From: CAJJBL01 sp964519035
GTDB lineage: Bacteria; Pseudomonadota; Alphaproteobacteria; Puniceispirillales; Marisalimonadaceae
Length of the DNA: 30,934 bases
Direction of reading: 5' to 3'
Assembly: GCA_964519035.1 (NCBI GenBank)
Contig: CAZFKZ010000018.1
Coordinates: forward strand, 1 to 30,934
Part shown: one piece after another, positions 8,764-17,139 of the stretch
Layout: every line of letters starts with the position of its first letter
Position numbering within the stretch: the first letter of the stretch is position 1
The notes under the pieces: generated by a model
The model's input: the letters and a program-made list of their open reading frames with translations, nothing else
The model's database searches: none
What the model was told of the DNA's origin: nothing
Position numbers and translations under genes: made by a program

Positions 8764-9668
8764 TTTAAATATTTTATTGGATCTAATGGCTTTCTTTTAT
8801 ATCTAATTTGAAAATGGAATTTACTAGCATTTTTTAGAGTGAATGCTATTATTTCACCTAAAATAACATTATCTCCTTCCTTAACTTTAATTACACCAAT
8901 ATTAGAGTAAGCGGTTAACCATCCATTACTATGCTTAATTAAAATTAAATTACCAAGTTTTTGTATTTTTTTACCAACAAAAGCAACTTTACCATCCAAT
9001 GATGAATATATAGGCGTATTTTCTTTTGATACTATATCAATACCATCATAATGTTGACCACGACCAAAAACGCCAAAATTTTTGATAACCTTATCTTTTA
9101 AGGGCCATATAAATTTTGGCGCATCTTTAATTAATTTTGAATCGATATAAACATCTTTAATATAATTTTTATTTTTTATAGGTTGCTTTTCCCCTAAAAG
9201 ATTATCAATTATGGAGTAATCTCTATTGATAGGAATTTGTATTTTATTTCCTTCAATTAAACTATAAGGCTTTCTAATCTTATTCAATTTAATTAGTTCA
9301 GCTACATTCACAGCAAATCTCATTGAAATGCTTTTTAAAGTATCCTGTTTCTTAATAACATAAATATTTTTAATTCTTAAAAAAAGAACTTGGTTTACTT
9401 TTAAAACATATGGTTCAATTAGGTTGTTATCTTTTATAATATCAAGAGGTATAGCTCCGTATTTATTGGCAATAGAATATAAATTCTCGTTTTTTTTAAC
9501 AAAAATCATTCCATTGGAAGGAATATCATGTTTTGTATTAACTAAATTTTTGTCAACAACCTTAACTTGCTTTTCTTGTTTAAAATTATTTTTTAAATTT
9601 TGGACACTATTTTGACTTAAACAACCACTTAATAGAAAAAAAAATAGTATAACTAATAAAATTCGCAA
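8760..9668 (-). CDS. LysM / degenerate LytM (M23-like) lipoprotein, probable amidase activator
   Basis: A 302-residue envelope lipoprotein. The lead MRILLVILFFFLLSGC ends in a lipobox, with C16 as the lipidated residue. Two LysM-like peptidoglycan-binding modules follow at about 50-95 and 102-148, then a LytM/M23 domain from about 187 to the end. The domain has lost most metal/catalytic positions. The usual H/NxxxD region reads H206-Y-D-G-I-D211, placing Tyr207 at the His/Asn ligand position. The YxH motif reads AYSN (N256). The HxH pair reads K283-F-H285. This suggests an NlpD/EnvC/DipM-type activator of cell-wall amidases rather than an active endopeptidase. The start is TTG, supported by AAGGA at 9676-9680. 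It is the last gene of the long minus-strand run, 47 bases after pcm. Confidence 0.9.
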   Translation of the reverse strand: MRILLVILFFFLLSGCLSQNSVQNLKNNFKQEKQVKVVDKNLVNTKHDIPSNGMIFVKKNENLYSIANKYGAIPLDIIKDNNLIEPYVLKVNQVLFLRIKNIYVIKKQDTLKSISMRFAVNVAELIKLNKIRKPYSLIEGNKIQIPINRDYSIIDNLLGEKQPIKNKNYIKDVYIDSKLIKDAPKFIWPLKDKVIKNFGVFGRGQHYDGIDIVSKENTPIYSSLDGKVAFVGKKIQKLGNLILIKHSNGWLTAYSNIGVIKVKEGDNVILGEIIAFTLKNASKFHFQIRYKRKPLDPIKYLN

Positions 9669-9675
9669 GATAATT

Positions 9676-9680
9676 TCCTT
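9676..9680 (-). promoter_or_regulatory. Ribosome binding site supporting the TTG start of the LytM lipoprotein
   Basis: The coding strand reads AAGGA 7 bases before the TTG at 9668-9666. No in-frame ATG lies close by, and the encoded lead is a good lipoprotein signal, so TTG is the likely start. Confidence 0.6.
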
Positions 9681-9715
9681 AAATAAGTTTTATATTACTA
9701 AAATTTTGAAAAAAC

Positions 9716-10360
9716 TCAATTTATATCAGTAACCAAAGGCACAAAACTAACTTTACCAAGATCTTCCCAAACATCATCATTTCTATTGCTTTTAATAGTA
9801 ATTTTTTTTAACCTTTGACCATTCTCGTTTTCTCCAACTGGGGCAATACATACACCATTAAATCTAATTTGATTTAATATTCTGTAATCCAATTTATTTA
9901 TAGCACATGTAATAATAACATGATCAAAAGGGGCTAATTTTGGTAAACCCAAAAAACCGTCACCAACTTCAGATATTATATTAGTTAGTTTTAATTTTTT
10001 AAAGCATTGTTGGGCATTGACCAATAATGGCTTTAGCCTTTCTATTGAATGAACTCTTCTTGATAATAGAGATAATATAGATGTCTGGTAGCCTGAACCT
10101 GTTCCAATTTCAAGTATTACTTCATTTCCTTGTAAAGACAAGGCTTCTGTCATTAGAGCAACTATGTATGGCTGGCTAATTGTTTGCTCAAAACCAATAG
10201 GTAAAGGATTATTTTGGTATGCATATGAATGAAAGTTAGAAGGTACAAATAATTCTCTTGGAATTTTTTCAATTGCAGACAAAACTTTACTAGAAGAAAT
10301 ACCCATAGATCTTAAATTCATTATTAGATTAGCTTTTTGGATAGATGTTTCTAATAACAT
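9716..10360 (-). CDS. pcm: Protein-L-isoaspartate O-methyltransferase
   Basis: Pcm repairs aged proteins by methylating isoaspartyl residues with S-adenosylmethionine. The 214 residues match the family length. Diagnostic blocks are IPRELFVP (33-40), PLPIGFEQTISQPYIVALMT (52-71, with the substrate-site S62) and the SAM-binding loop ILEIGTGSGYQ (82-92), followed by HSIERLKPLL. It lies 7 bases after surE. The surE-pcm pair is a classic bacterial linkage, and a LysM/M23 gene commonly follows in alphaproteobacteria. Confidence 0.96.
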   Translation of the reverse strand: MLLETSIQKANLIMNLRSMGISSSKVLSAIEKIPRELFVPSNFHSYAYQNNPLPIGFEQTISQPYIVALMTEALSLQGNEVILEIGTGSGYQTSILSLLSRRVHSIERLKPLLVNAQQCFKKLKLTNIISEVGDGFLGLPKLAPFDHVIITCAINKLDYRILNQIRFNGVCIAPVGENENGQRLKKITIKSNRNDDVWEDLGKVSFVPLVTDIN

Positions 10361-10367
10361 TATAATA

Positions 10368-11126
10368 TTATCTAACTGTTAAATTATTAAATTCAGAAAA
10401 ATCAGTTAAATTTAATAATAATGGTGTGATAGAAATAAAGTTATTTTTAATAGTATTTAAATCTGTCTTATCATCTATTTCATTTTTTGTTAACATACGC
10501 CCTATTTTAAATGAATTATTTAAACTATCTAAAAAAATTTCGTCTGACGACTTTTGTTTAGCCAGTTTGGTAAATAACAAACTTTCATTAAAGATATTTG
10601 TGTTTGTGAATAGTGGAAAATTAACATTAAAAAACATAGCATTGTTTTTTTTAAAATCTAAAAGCATGTCTATAACTTGAACACTATTTTTATTGGCATT
10701 TTCATAACTGTTTAAATTATCAACACCACCAAGTTGACTTAATGCAATAGAATCAATTCCTCTAAGGGCTCCTTCCCATGCTGCTGCCACTGTTCCAGAA
10801 TAAGAAACTTCGTCACCTATATTACAACCAGCATTAATTCCACTCAAAATTAGATCTGGTTTGTTAAATTTCAATACATGGTTTAAACCAAAAATAACAC
10901 AATCAGTTGGAGTTCCATCTACAATCCACTCATTTGAAGATTTTTGTTCAAAATTAATAACTTTATTAATTGTAATCGATCTAGATTTAGCAGATTGATT
11001 ATGTTTAGGTGCTATTATAAAAATATTATCGCTAAAATTTTCTGCAATTTTTTGTAATATTTTTAAACCAATAGCGTCATATCCATCGTCATTTGTAATT
11101 AATATTTTATTAATTTTTTTTGTCAT
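10368..11126 (-). CDS. surE: 5'/3'-nucleotidase SurE
   Basis: SurE is a metal-dependent phosphatase acting on nucleoside monophosphates and short polyphosphate, linked to stationary-phase survival. The metal site is visible: ILITNDDGYDAIG (the D-D pair near residue 8), APKHNQSAKSRSIT with the conserved Ser, and LILSGINAGCNIGDEVSYSGTVAAAWEG with the conserved Asn. I choose the ATG at 11126 (252 residues); a TTG two codons upstream (11132) is the alternative, and neither has a clear ribosome site. The tail is shorter and less conserved than in E. coli. The gene lies between serS and pcm with gaps of about 10 and 7 bases. Confidence 0.95.
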   Translation of the reverse strand: MTKKINKILITNDDGYDAIGLKILQKIAENFSDNIFIIAPKHNQSAKSRSITINKVINFEQKSSNEWIVDGTPTDCVIFGLNHVLKFNKPDLILSGINAGCNIGDEVSYSGTVAAAWEGALRGIDSIALSQLGGVDNLNSYENANKNSVQVIDMLLDFKKNNAMFFNVNFPLFTNTNIFNESLLFTKLAKQKSSDEIFLDSLNNSFKIGRMLTKNEIDDKTDLNTIKNNFISITPLLLNLTDFSEFNNLTVR

Positions 11127-11135
11127 TTGCAATAT

Positions 11136-12425
11136 TTAGTTTTTATTTTCAATTTTAGTAAGCCCCTTCATATATGGAATTAAAACTTGAGGGATTAAGA
11201 TTGAACCATCTTCTAATTGATAATTCTCTAAGACAGCTATCATAGTACGTCCTACGGCTAGACCAGAACCATTGAGAGTATGCAAAAAATTTATTTTATT
11301 TGTTTCATTATCTTTAAATTTAGAGTTCATTCTTCTAGCTTGGAAATCACCACAATTTGAACAAGATGAAATCTCTCTATAAGTACCTTTACCATTATTT
11401 TGACCAGGCAACCAAACTTCCAAATCATATGTTTTTCTTGAAGAAAAACCAACGTCCCCTGAACATAACTTCATAATCCTATATGGCAAACCTAAGTTTT
11501 GAAGAATACTTTCTGCGCACAAAACTAAACTATCTAGTTCTTTATCAGATTCATCTGGTTGTGTAATGGATACCATTTCAACTTTGGAGAATTGATGCTG
11601 CCTAATCATACCTCTTGTATCACTGCCTGCAGCACCAGCTTCGGATCTAAAACAGGGAGTATGAGCTACAAATTTTAATGGTAAGTCACTTTTGTTTATT
11701 ATACTATTACTAACGATATTAGTTAAAGGAACTTCAGCGGTTGGAATTAACCATCTTTCATCCTTAGTGCAAAATAAATCTTCTGAAAATTTTGGTAATT
11801 GACCAGTCCCTAATAATGCATCTTTATTAACAATGTAAGGAGGAGAAATTTCTTCAAATCCAAACTTATCCGTATGAATATCAAGCATAAAAGAGGCTAA
11901 AGCTCTCTCTAAAAGAGCTAATTTTCCTCTTAATAAAACAAACCTCGAACCTGAGAGTTTAACACCAGTTTTAAAATCTAATTGTTTAAGATTCTCACCT
12001 AATTGTACATGGTCCAATGGAATAAACGACATTTTTTTAATAACGCCCCATTCTTTAATTAATACATTATCATCTTCAGTTTTACCATCAGGAACGTCAC
12101 TATCAAAAAAATTAGGTAAATCATTTAATATATTATTTAGTTGATTTGAATAAAGCTTTATTTTTTGATCTAAATCATTGATTTTAAGTTTTAGCTCAGA
12201 TATTTCTTTTTGTATTTTAGTAGTATCTTCACCCTGTGAGATCATTTTTCCAATTAATTTTGAATCTGTATTTCTTTTTTCTTGGATTTTTTGACTTTCA
12301 GTTTGGAAATTTCTGATTAGAGTATCTAAATCTAAGATCTCTGATGAAATAGGTTTTATACCTCGTCTTTTCATTAAAATATCAAAATCTTCAGGGGCAT
12401 TTCTTATAAATTTTATATCGTGCAT
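11136..12425 (-). CDS. serS: Serine-tRNA ligase
   Basis: A class II aminoacyl-tRNA synthetase that charges tRNA-Ser. The 429 residues begin MHDIKFIRNAPEDFD, then form the long antiparallel coiled coil that grips the tRNA-Ser variable arm (about 28-105). Class II motif 2 is FRSEAGAAGSDTRGMIRQHQF and motif 3 is NGSGLAVGRTMIAVLENYQ. The serine/ATP pocket segment LIPTAEVPLTNI is present. The gene lies between tatC and surE, the usual alphaproteobacterial order, with a short gap on each side. Confidence 0.98.
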   Translation of the reverse strand: MHDIKFIRNAPEDFDILMKRRGIKPISSEILDLDTLIRNFQTESQKIQEKRNTDSKLIGKMISQGEDTTKIQKEISELKLKINDLDQKIKLYSNQLNNILNDLPNFFDSDVPDGKTEDDNVLIKEWGVIKKMSFIPLDHVQLGENLKQLDFKTGVKLSGSRFVLLRGKLALLERALASFMLDIHTDKFGFEEISPPYIVNKDALLGTGQLPKFSEDLFCTKDERWLIPTAEVPLTNIVSNSIINKSDLPLKFVAHTPCFRSEAGAAGSDTRGMIRQHQFSKVEMVSITQPDESDKELDSLVLCAESILQNLGLPYRIMKLCSGDVGFSSRKTYDLEVWLPGQNNGKGTYREISSCSNCGDFQARRMNSKFKDNETNKINFLHTLNGSGLAVGRTMIAVLENYQLEDGSILIPQVLIPYMKGLTKIENKN

Positions 12426-12443
12426 ATATAACTCATTGATAAA

Positions 12444-13220
12444 TTAATTTTTATTTAAAATTTTAGATAATATTATAGAAATTTCATATAAAACAATAAT
12501 TGGTAATGCAAGCAAAATTTGAGAGATTACATCAGGTGGTGTTAAAATAGCAGCCACAATAAAAGCAGTCAAAATAGCATATTTTCTTTTACTAGCTAAA
12601 TCCTCAGGCGTCAAAATACCTGATTTTGTTAATAGCAGCAAAATAACAGGTAATTCAAAACATAATCCGAACGCAAATATAAGCTTCATAATTAACGATA
12701 AATATTCTGAAATCCTTGGTTCTAATTCAATAGGTAATGCCCCATCAACTCCTGTAGCTTGGAACGAGAGAAAAAAATCCCATGCCAGAGGAACAACTAC
12801 ATAATATACCATTGAAGCACCAGCTATAAATAAAATTGGGGTGGCTAATAAAAATGGTAAGAAAGCCTTTTTTTCATTCAAATAAAGACCTGGAGCTACG
12901 AAACGCCAAATCTGAATTAAAAATATTGGTAAAGAAATACAGATTGAGATAAAAAAAGCTACCTTCACCTGAGTAAAAAAACCCTCATGCAGAGCTGTAT
13001 AAATCATTCTTCCGCCATTTTCTAGAATCTGAGATGCCAAAGGAGCTTGAAGAAAAGTATAAACAATATCAGCAAGATTTTGATTGTTATCAGTAAACTT
13101 TATAAAACATAAAAAGAATAAAGCTAAAAAGGCGCAAAAAGATATCAATAACCTATTTCTAAGTTCAATAAGATGATCTAGCAAAGTCATGTTATGCTCT
13201 GATTTTTTTTTATCAGCCAA
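12444..13220 (-). CDS. tatC: Sec-independent protein translocase TatC
   Basis: TatC is the membrane receptor for twin-arginine signal peptides of folded, often cofactor-bearing, exported proteins. The 258 residues carry the hallmark LLDHLIELRNRLL (about 13-25) before the first of six membrane segments, the FFTQVKVAFFISI segment, and the FGLCFELPVILLLLTKSGI motif with its conserved acidic residue. The frame begins at a TTG (13220); an ATG ten codons in (13190) would still keep the hallmark motif, so the exact start is uncertain. It is last in tatA-tatB-tatC. Confidence 0.97.
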   Translation of the reverse strand: MADKKKSEHNMTLLDHLIELRNRLLISFCAFLALFFLCFIKFTDNNQNLADIVYTFLQAPLASQILENGGRMIYTALHEGFFTQVKVAFFISICISLPIFLIQIWRFVAPGLYLNEKKAFLPFLLATPILFIAGASMVYYVVVPLAWDFFLSFQATGVDGALPIELEPRISEYLSLIMKLIFAFGLCFELPVILLLLTKSGILTPEDLASKRKYAILTAFIVAAILTPPDVISQILLALPIIVLYEISIILSKILNKN

Positions 13221-13240
13221 AGTAATCTCTAAGATTATAT

Positions 13241-13585
13241 TTAATATTTTTTATTTTTTTTCACATCAATATTTTTAATTTCATCAATATCTTTTTTTAA
13301 ATTATCAATTTGAAAATCTTCATTATTTTGAAATTCTTTTAGATTTTTCATTTCTTGGGTAATTATTTTTTTTTCATCTAAATTAACTACTTCTTTTCTT
13401 AAATCAGATAATTCTGCTTCATTTGCTAAATCATCTATTCCAGAATGAAATTGAGAAGCCATAGATTTAAGCTTTCTGATAGATGAAGTAATCGATTTTA
13501 AAACTTTAGGTAAGTCTTTAGGTCCAACAACAATAAGAAGTACAAAAGCTACAAGAATGAATTCTTGAAAACCAATATCGAGCAT
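13241..13585 (-). CDS. tatB: Sec-independent protein translocase TatB
   Basis: TatB pairs with TatC in the twin-arginine receptor complex. The 114-residue protein starts MLDIGFQEFILVAFVLLIVV, a single membrane helix with a conserved Glu at residue 8, and continues GPKDLPKVLKSI into an amphipathic helix and a Lys/Asp-rich cytoplasmic tail. The Glu8 plus the GPKDLP turn distinguishes it from TatA. It lies 27 bases after tatA and 20 before tatC. Confidence 0.95.
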   Translation of the reverse strand: MLDIGFQEFILVAFVLLIVVGPKDLPKVLKSITSSIRKLKSMASQFHSGIDDLANEAELSDLRKEVVNLDEKKIITQEMKNLKEFQNNEDFQIDNLKKDIDEIKNIDVKKNKKY

Positions 13586-13612
13586 TTTTAACTTTCTTTA
13601 AAAAAATTAAAA

Positions 13613-13861
13613 TTAAGTTTTCTTTTTTACAGTTTTCTTCTTCTTTACAGACTTTGATTTTTTTTCTTTAATTTTTTCTTCAGGTATTTCGTCTATAAGA
13701 TCTTTCTCATCACTTGATTTATTAGATTTAACTTGATCTTTAAAGTTTTTTAAACCCTTACCAAAATCGCCCATTATTCCGGACAATTTCCCTTTGCCTC
13801 CAAAAAGTATAAGTACCACTATTAAAACAATAACCCAATGCCAAATACTAAAAGCACCCAT
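13613..13861 (-). CDS. tatA: Sec-independent protein translocase TatA
   Basis: TatA oligomerises to form the protein-conducting element of the twin-arginine pathway. It has 82 residues. MGAFSIWHWVIVLIVVLILF forms the membrane helix, followed by the FG hinge, the amphipathic helix (MGDFGKGLKNFKDQV) and a very Lys-rich tail. A strong GGAGG ribosome site (13866-13870, minus strand) lies 4 bases before the ATG. It is first of the tat genes and sits downstream of an ABC ATPase gene, with 71 bases between. Confidence 0.95.
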   Translation of the reverse strand: MGAFSIWHWVIVLIVVLILFGGKGKLSGIMGDFGKGLKNFKDQVKSNKSSDEKDLIDEIPEEKIKEKKSKSVKKKKTVKKKT

Positions 13862-13932
13862 AAAACCTCCAAAAAAAATTGAACATTATAAATATATATA
13901 AACTATATATTATATTATGTAACATTTAATAT

Positions 13933-15009
13933 TTATTTTTTAAAAACAAAAATTTGTTTTGTATCAGTAGAAATTTTTACAACTTCATCTAAGTTAAAAA
14001 AGTTTAAACCCGGGATTCTTGCATGTATATGATAATTTTTTTCTCTAGTATTCATAGATAAATGAATAAGAGTAGATCCTGCTAACAATCTAGTTTCCAT
14101 AACAACTCCTTCATTAGGAGAAATAACGAATTTGTTATTTTTATTTTTTTCTAATTTATTTTTTTTTATAGAAAAAAGTTTTATAGCTTCATTTCTTACT
14201 ACTACAGTTACCATTGTATTATTTAAATTTTTTGGACAATAAAATGATCCTAAAATAGTATCAACTTTTTCATTTTTTACTATGCCTTCTAAAATATTTA
14301 TTTCACCAAAAAACTCAGCTATAAAGGCAGTTTTAGGACGTGAATATAAATCTATTGGGCTTCCAAATTGCTCAATATGACCATTATTCAACACTCCGAT
14401 TTTATCAGACATAAACATAGCTTCTTCTGGATCATGAGTTACAAGTAAAGCTGTAATATTATATTCTCTTAAAATATGGAGCATCTCATCCCTAATCTTT
14501 TCTTTTAGTCTAGAATCTAAATTAGAAAAGGGTTCATCTAATAAAATTAAATATGGGTTTGAAGCCATCGCTCTTACTAAAGCAACTTGTTGTTGCTGTC
14601 CTCCTGATAATTCATGAGGGTAATAATTTGATAGATTAGAAATATTAATTTCATTCATTAAATTTTGAATTTTATTAATTTGTTTATTTATTTCATTTTT
14701 TTTAAGACCAAAAAATATATTTTGTAAAATTGTTAGATGAGGAAACAAGGCGCAATCTTGAAAAACGTAGCCTATACCTCTTTCTTCAGGACTTAAATGA
14801 TATTTTGGAGAGGATATAATTTTACTATTAAATTTGATCTCACCAATTTGTAAATTTTCAAGACCACTTGTCAATCTTAATAACGTTGTTTTTCCACAAC
14901 CCGATGGTCCTAAAAGTGATACAACTTCTCCTATATCTAACTTCATTGAAAAGTTTTTTAAAACTATTTTATTATTGAATGCATGTGAGATATTTAAAAA
15001 TTCAAACAA
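13933..15009 (-). CDS. Orphan ABC transporter ATP-binding protein (FbpC/PotA-type)
   Basis: A 358-residue ATPase of the type powering import of ferric iron, polyamines, thiamine or similar solutes. Walker A is GPSGCGKTT (34-42), the Q-loop is YVFQDCALFPH, the signature is LSGGQQQQVALVRAMA, Walker B is LILLDEPFSNLD and the H-loop is LLVTHDPEEAM. After FGEINILEG comes a carboxyl TOBE-like domain of about 120 residues, as in FbpC, PotA and ThiQ-like subunits. The layout fits ferric iron (FbpC) slightly best, but the substrate cannot be read from the ATPase alone. No permease or binding protein is nearby. The only plausible start is TTG (15009-15007), with a weak ribosome site. A six-codon frame from an ATG at 15022 (MVSLFV, stop TGA) runs across this TTG, and a pentanucleotide repeat lies just upstream. 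Confidence 0.88.
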   Translation of the reverse strand: MFEFLNISHAFNNKIVLKNFSMKLDIGEVVSLLGPSGCGKTTLLRLTSGLENLQIGEIKFNSKIISSPKYHLSPEERGIGYVFQDCALFPHLTILQNIFFGLKKNEINKQINKIQNLMNEINISNLSNYYPHELSGGQQQQVALVRAMASNPYLILLDEPFSNLDSRLKEKIRDEMLHILREYNITALLVTHDPEEAMFMSDKIGVLNNGHIEQFGSPIDLYSRPKTAFIAEFFGEINILEGIVKNEKVDTILGSFYCPKNLNNTMVTVVVRNEAIKLFSIKKNKLEKNKNNKFVISPNEGVVMETRLLAGSTLIHLSMNTREKNYHIHARIPGLNFFNLDEVVKISTDTKQIFVFKK

Positions 15010-15026
15010 ATAAAGACACCATAATT

Positions 15027-15054
15027 ATTCAATTCAATTCAATTCAATTCAATT
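15027..15054. repeat. Pentanucleotide tandem repeat (AATTC), 5.6 copies
   Basis: Twenty-eight bases repeat with an exact 5-base period, starting ATTC, then AATTC four times, then AATT. The tract fills most of the 49-base gap between the scpB stop (15059-15061) and the TTG start of the ABC ATPase (15009), on the leader side of the latter. Short tandem repeats of this kind can slip, which would move any upstream element relative to the ABC start in steps of five bases. Confidence 0.9.
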
Positions 15055-15058
15055 TATT

Positions 15059-15652
15059 TTATTCATCATCAATATTATCATTGAATAAAATATTATTTTT
15101 TTCTAAAAGACCTGAATTTTTTAAATCATCAATACCAGGAAGATCTGAAACATTTTTTAATCCAAAATGATCTAAAAAAAAGTTTGTAGTAACCCATGTG
15201 AGTGGTCTACCTGGCGTTGCTCTTCTTTGACCAGGTTTAATCCATGATAACTCCCAAAGTAAATCTAAAGTTCCTTTACTTAGAGAAACTCCTCTAATAT
15301 CTTCAATTTCAGATCGAGTTATGGGTTGATGGTAAGCTATAATTGATAGCGTTTCTGTAGCAGCTCTAGATAATGGTTTAGGAATTAATTTTTCAATATT
15401 AAGAAATTCTGCAACTTCATAAGATGTTCTAAATGCATAAGAATTATTAATATTAATCAAGTTTACTCCACTAGTGTTATATTTCTCTTTTAAAATAAAA
15501 AGAATATCATCTAAGACTTCTTTATCGGAAACGTATTTTTCTAAAGCCTTAAAATTAATTGGATCAGCGGACTGAAAAATTACAGCTTCTATAATTTTTT
15601 GTTTTAAATTATAATCTAAATTATTTTTATATTTGTCTTGAACATTAGACAC
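15059..15652 (-). CDS. scpB: Segregation and condensation protein B (ScpB)
   Basis: ScpB is the winged-helix dimer that joins ScpA and SMC in the bacterial condensin. The 197 residues include AVIFQSADPINFKALEKY, the LSIIAYHQPITRSEIEDIRG block, the SKGTLDLLWELSWI segment and PGRPLTWVTTNFFLDHFGL, all standard. The start is GTG at 15652, with AAAGG about 10 bases upstream; an in-frame stop two codons further up excludes a longer protein. It lies 56 bases after scpA. Confidence 0.95.
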   Translation of the reverse strand: MSNVQDKYKNNLDYNLKQKIIEAVIFQSADPINFKALEKYVSDKEVLDDILFILKEKYNTSGVNLININNSYAFRTSYEVAEFLNIEKLIPKPLSRAATETLSIIAYHQPITRSEIEDIRGVSLSKGTLDLLWELSWIKPGQRRATPGRPLTWVTTNFFLDHFGLKNVSDLPGIDDLKNSGLLEKNNILFNDNIDDE

Positions 15653-15708
15653 AATTTAAAACCTTTATATAAAAATTTAAAATACGATTATTTAAAAGAA
15701 ACATAATA

Positions 15709-16473
15709 TTAACTCTTTAAACTCAAATATATTTTATGATTAAAATCTTTCTGCTTCAAATTCATCTTACCATCCTTTACAAGTTCTAAAGAAGCAACAA
15801 AATGAGAAGCAATAGCTGATCTGTTTTCAAGTTTATCTTTAATGTTTTTAGGTAAAAAATCAAATAAATCTACCCAACCTGAAGTTTTAATCATTAAACT
15901 CTGCAACCTTTCAACAGCTTCTTCAACTGCGTATAACTTAGATGAGGCGATAGTTATAGTTTTATTGTTTTCTTTCGAAATAATATTACCATAAGTACTA
16001 ATCAAGTTAAAGAGATCAACATTATATTTCACTTTTTTGTTAATGTTAAAATTTTCAGGTTCTCCATTTTTAAAAAAATGAATGCCTAACTGATACCTTT
16101 TAAAAAGTAATTTTGAAACTTTTTGAATTCCCTCTAACCTTTTTAGTTGAAATTCTAATAGATTTGACATTTCGTCAATATTATCAGATTCTTCTAAATT
16201 TATATTAGGAAGCAATAATCTTGACTTTAAAAAAGCAAGCCAAGCTCCCATTACTAAATATTCAGCAGCAATTTCAATGTCTTTTTTAAGTGCCTTATCT
16301 AAAAATAATAAGTATTGTTCTGCTAAAGGTAAAATTGAAAGTTTAGTTAAATCAATCTTATGATCTCTAGCTAAACTTAAAAGTAAATCTATGGGCCCTT
16401 CGTATCCATCTAAAGATAAAGTGAATATATTTAAATTTTGGTCAATAATTTTATTTTCATCTATATTTAACAT
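15709..16473 (-). CDS. scpA: Segregation and condensation protein A (ScpA)
   Basis: ScpA is the kleisin that bridges SMC heads in chromosome condensation and segregation. The 254 residues contain the diagnostic LDGYEGPIDLLLSLARDHKI (about 20-39), the helical EYLVMGAWLAFLKSRLLLP segment and a carboxyl winged helix with SAIASHFVASLELVKDG. In many alphaproteobacteria nagZ lies between the SPOR gene and scpA. Here only 6 bases separate them and nagZ is absent. Confidence 0.95.
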   Translation of the reverse strand: MLNIDENKIIDQNLNIFTLSLDGYEGPIDLLLSLARDHKIDLTKLSILPLAEQYLLFLDKALKKDIEIAAEYLVMGAWLAFLKSRLLLPNINLEESDNIDEMSNLLEFQLKRLEGIQKVSKLLFKRYQLGIHFFKNGEPENFNINKKVKYNVDLFNLISTYGNIISKENNKTITIASSKLYAVEEAVERLQSLMIKTSGWVDLFDFLPKNIKDKLENRSAIASHFVASLELVKDGKMNLKQKDFNHKIYLSLKS

Positions 16474-16479
16474 ATAAAA

Positions 16480-17136
16480 TTACCTAACAACTTTTAAAAT
16501 ACAAACCATATTTTTCAATTTAAACTGATTACATAAATTTAGAGCTTTTGCTTTTTTTAAAGAAGAAGTCCAAACTCTATGGTAGACTATATTTTGATTA
16601 TTAGTGTATGAAAACCTTTTTAAATCTATATCTTTTAGTAAGTTGACATATTTTTTTTTTATACTTTTAATGGCAACATCAGCCTTATTTAAATCTCTAA
16701 AAGAACCTAACTGTACTCTATACATCCCAATGTTTAAGTTAGTTTTTTTAATAACAGCTTTTTTAGTATTATTTAATGTATCTTTATTCTTTATTATATT
16801 TTTTTTGACCTTAACTTTATCATTAGGTTTTATTTCTATTTTTTTTTCATTGCTTTCAATCGGCAACAATTCAGGTTCTACAGGGAGAGGTCTTAATTGT
16901 TGATCAACACTCTCAGTTTCTTTCTTGTTTAAAATATCTATATCTAAATTTCTAACATTATAACCTTTTTTATCTTTAGGTACTGAATATGCGGGTACAT
17001 TGTCGGGTTTTAGAGTTACTAATACTGTTTTATCATTTTCATAGAAAAAAATTTTAAAACCAAAAATAGTTAAGGAAATAATAGTACCTATAAATATTAA
17101 AATTATAGAAAGTATTTTTACTAATTTTTTATACAT
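16480..17136 (-). CDS. SPOR-domain membrane protein
   Basis: SPOR domains bind denuded peptidoglycan glycan strands, often at the division site. The 218-residue protein has a short cytoplasmic start, one membrane helix (about 9-30), a charged Lys/Pro-rich periplasmic linker, and a carboxyl SPOR domain (about 136-218) starting MYRVQLGSFRDLNKADVAIK with later NIVYHRVWTSSLKKAKALN. Its position between argS and scpA matches alphaproteobacterial gene order. No enzymatic domain is present. The linker is low-complexity, and the exact role (division, as in FtsN-like proteins, or general wall binding) cannot be decided. Confidence 0.88.
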   Translation of the reverse strand: MYKKLVKILSIILIFIGTIISLTIFGFKIFFYENDKTVLVTLKPDNVPAYSVPKDKKGYNVRNLDIDILNKKETESVDQQLRPLPVEPELLPIESNEKKIEIKPNDKVKVKKNIIKNKDTLNNTKKAVIKKTNLNIGMYRVQLGSFRDLNKADVAIKSIKKKYVNLLKDIDLKRFSYTNNQNIVYHRVWTSSLKKAKALNLCNQFKLKNMVCILKVVR

Positions 17137-17139
17137 TTC

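Noticed and set aside
15027..15054. Short CRISPR-like array
   Set aside because: The unit is 5 bases with no spacers, so it is a simple-sequence repeat.
14979..15170. 63-codon plus-strand frame across the AATTC repeat
   Set aside because: It overlaps the start of the ABC gene and the end of scpB in antisense, and the repeat itself creates the open frame.
16604..16903. 99-codon plus-strand frame inside the SPOR gene
   Set aside because: It is the antisense of a Lys/Asn-rich linker, which reads as a false hydrophobic Phe/Leu-rich protein; the SPOR frame is coherent.
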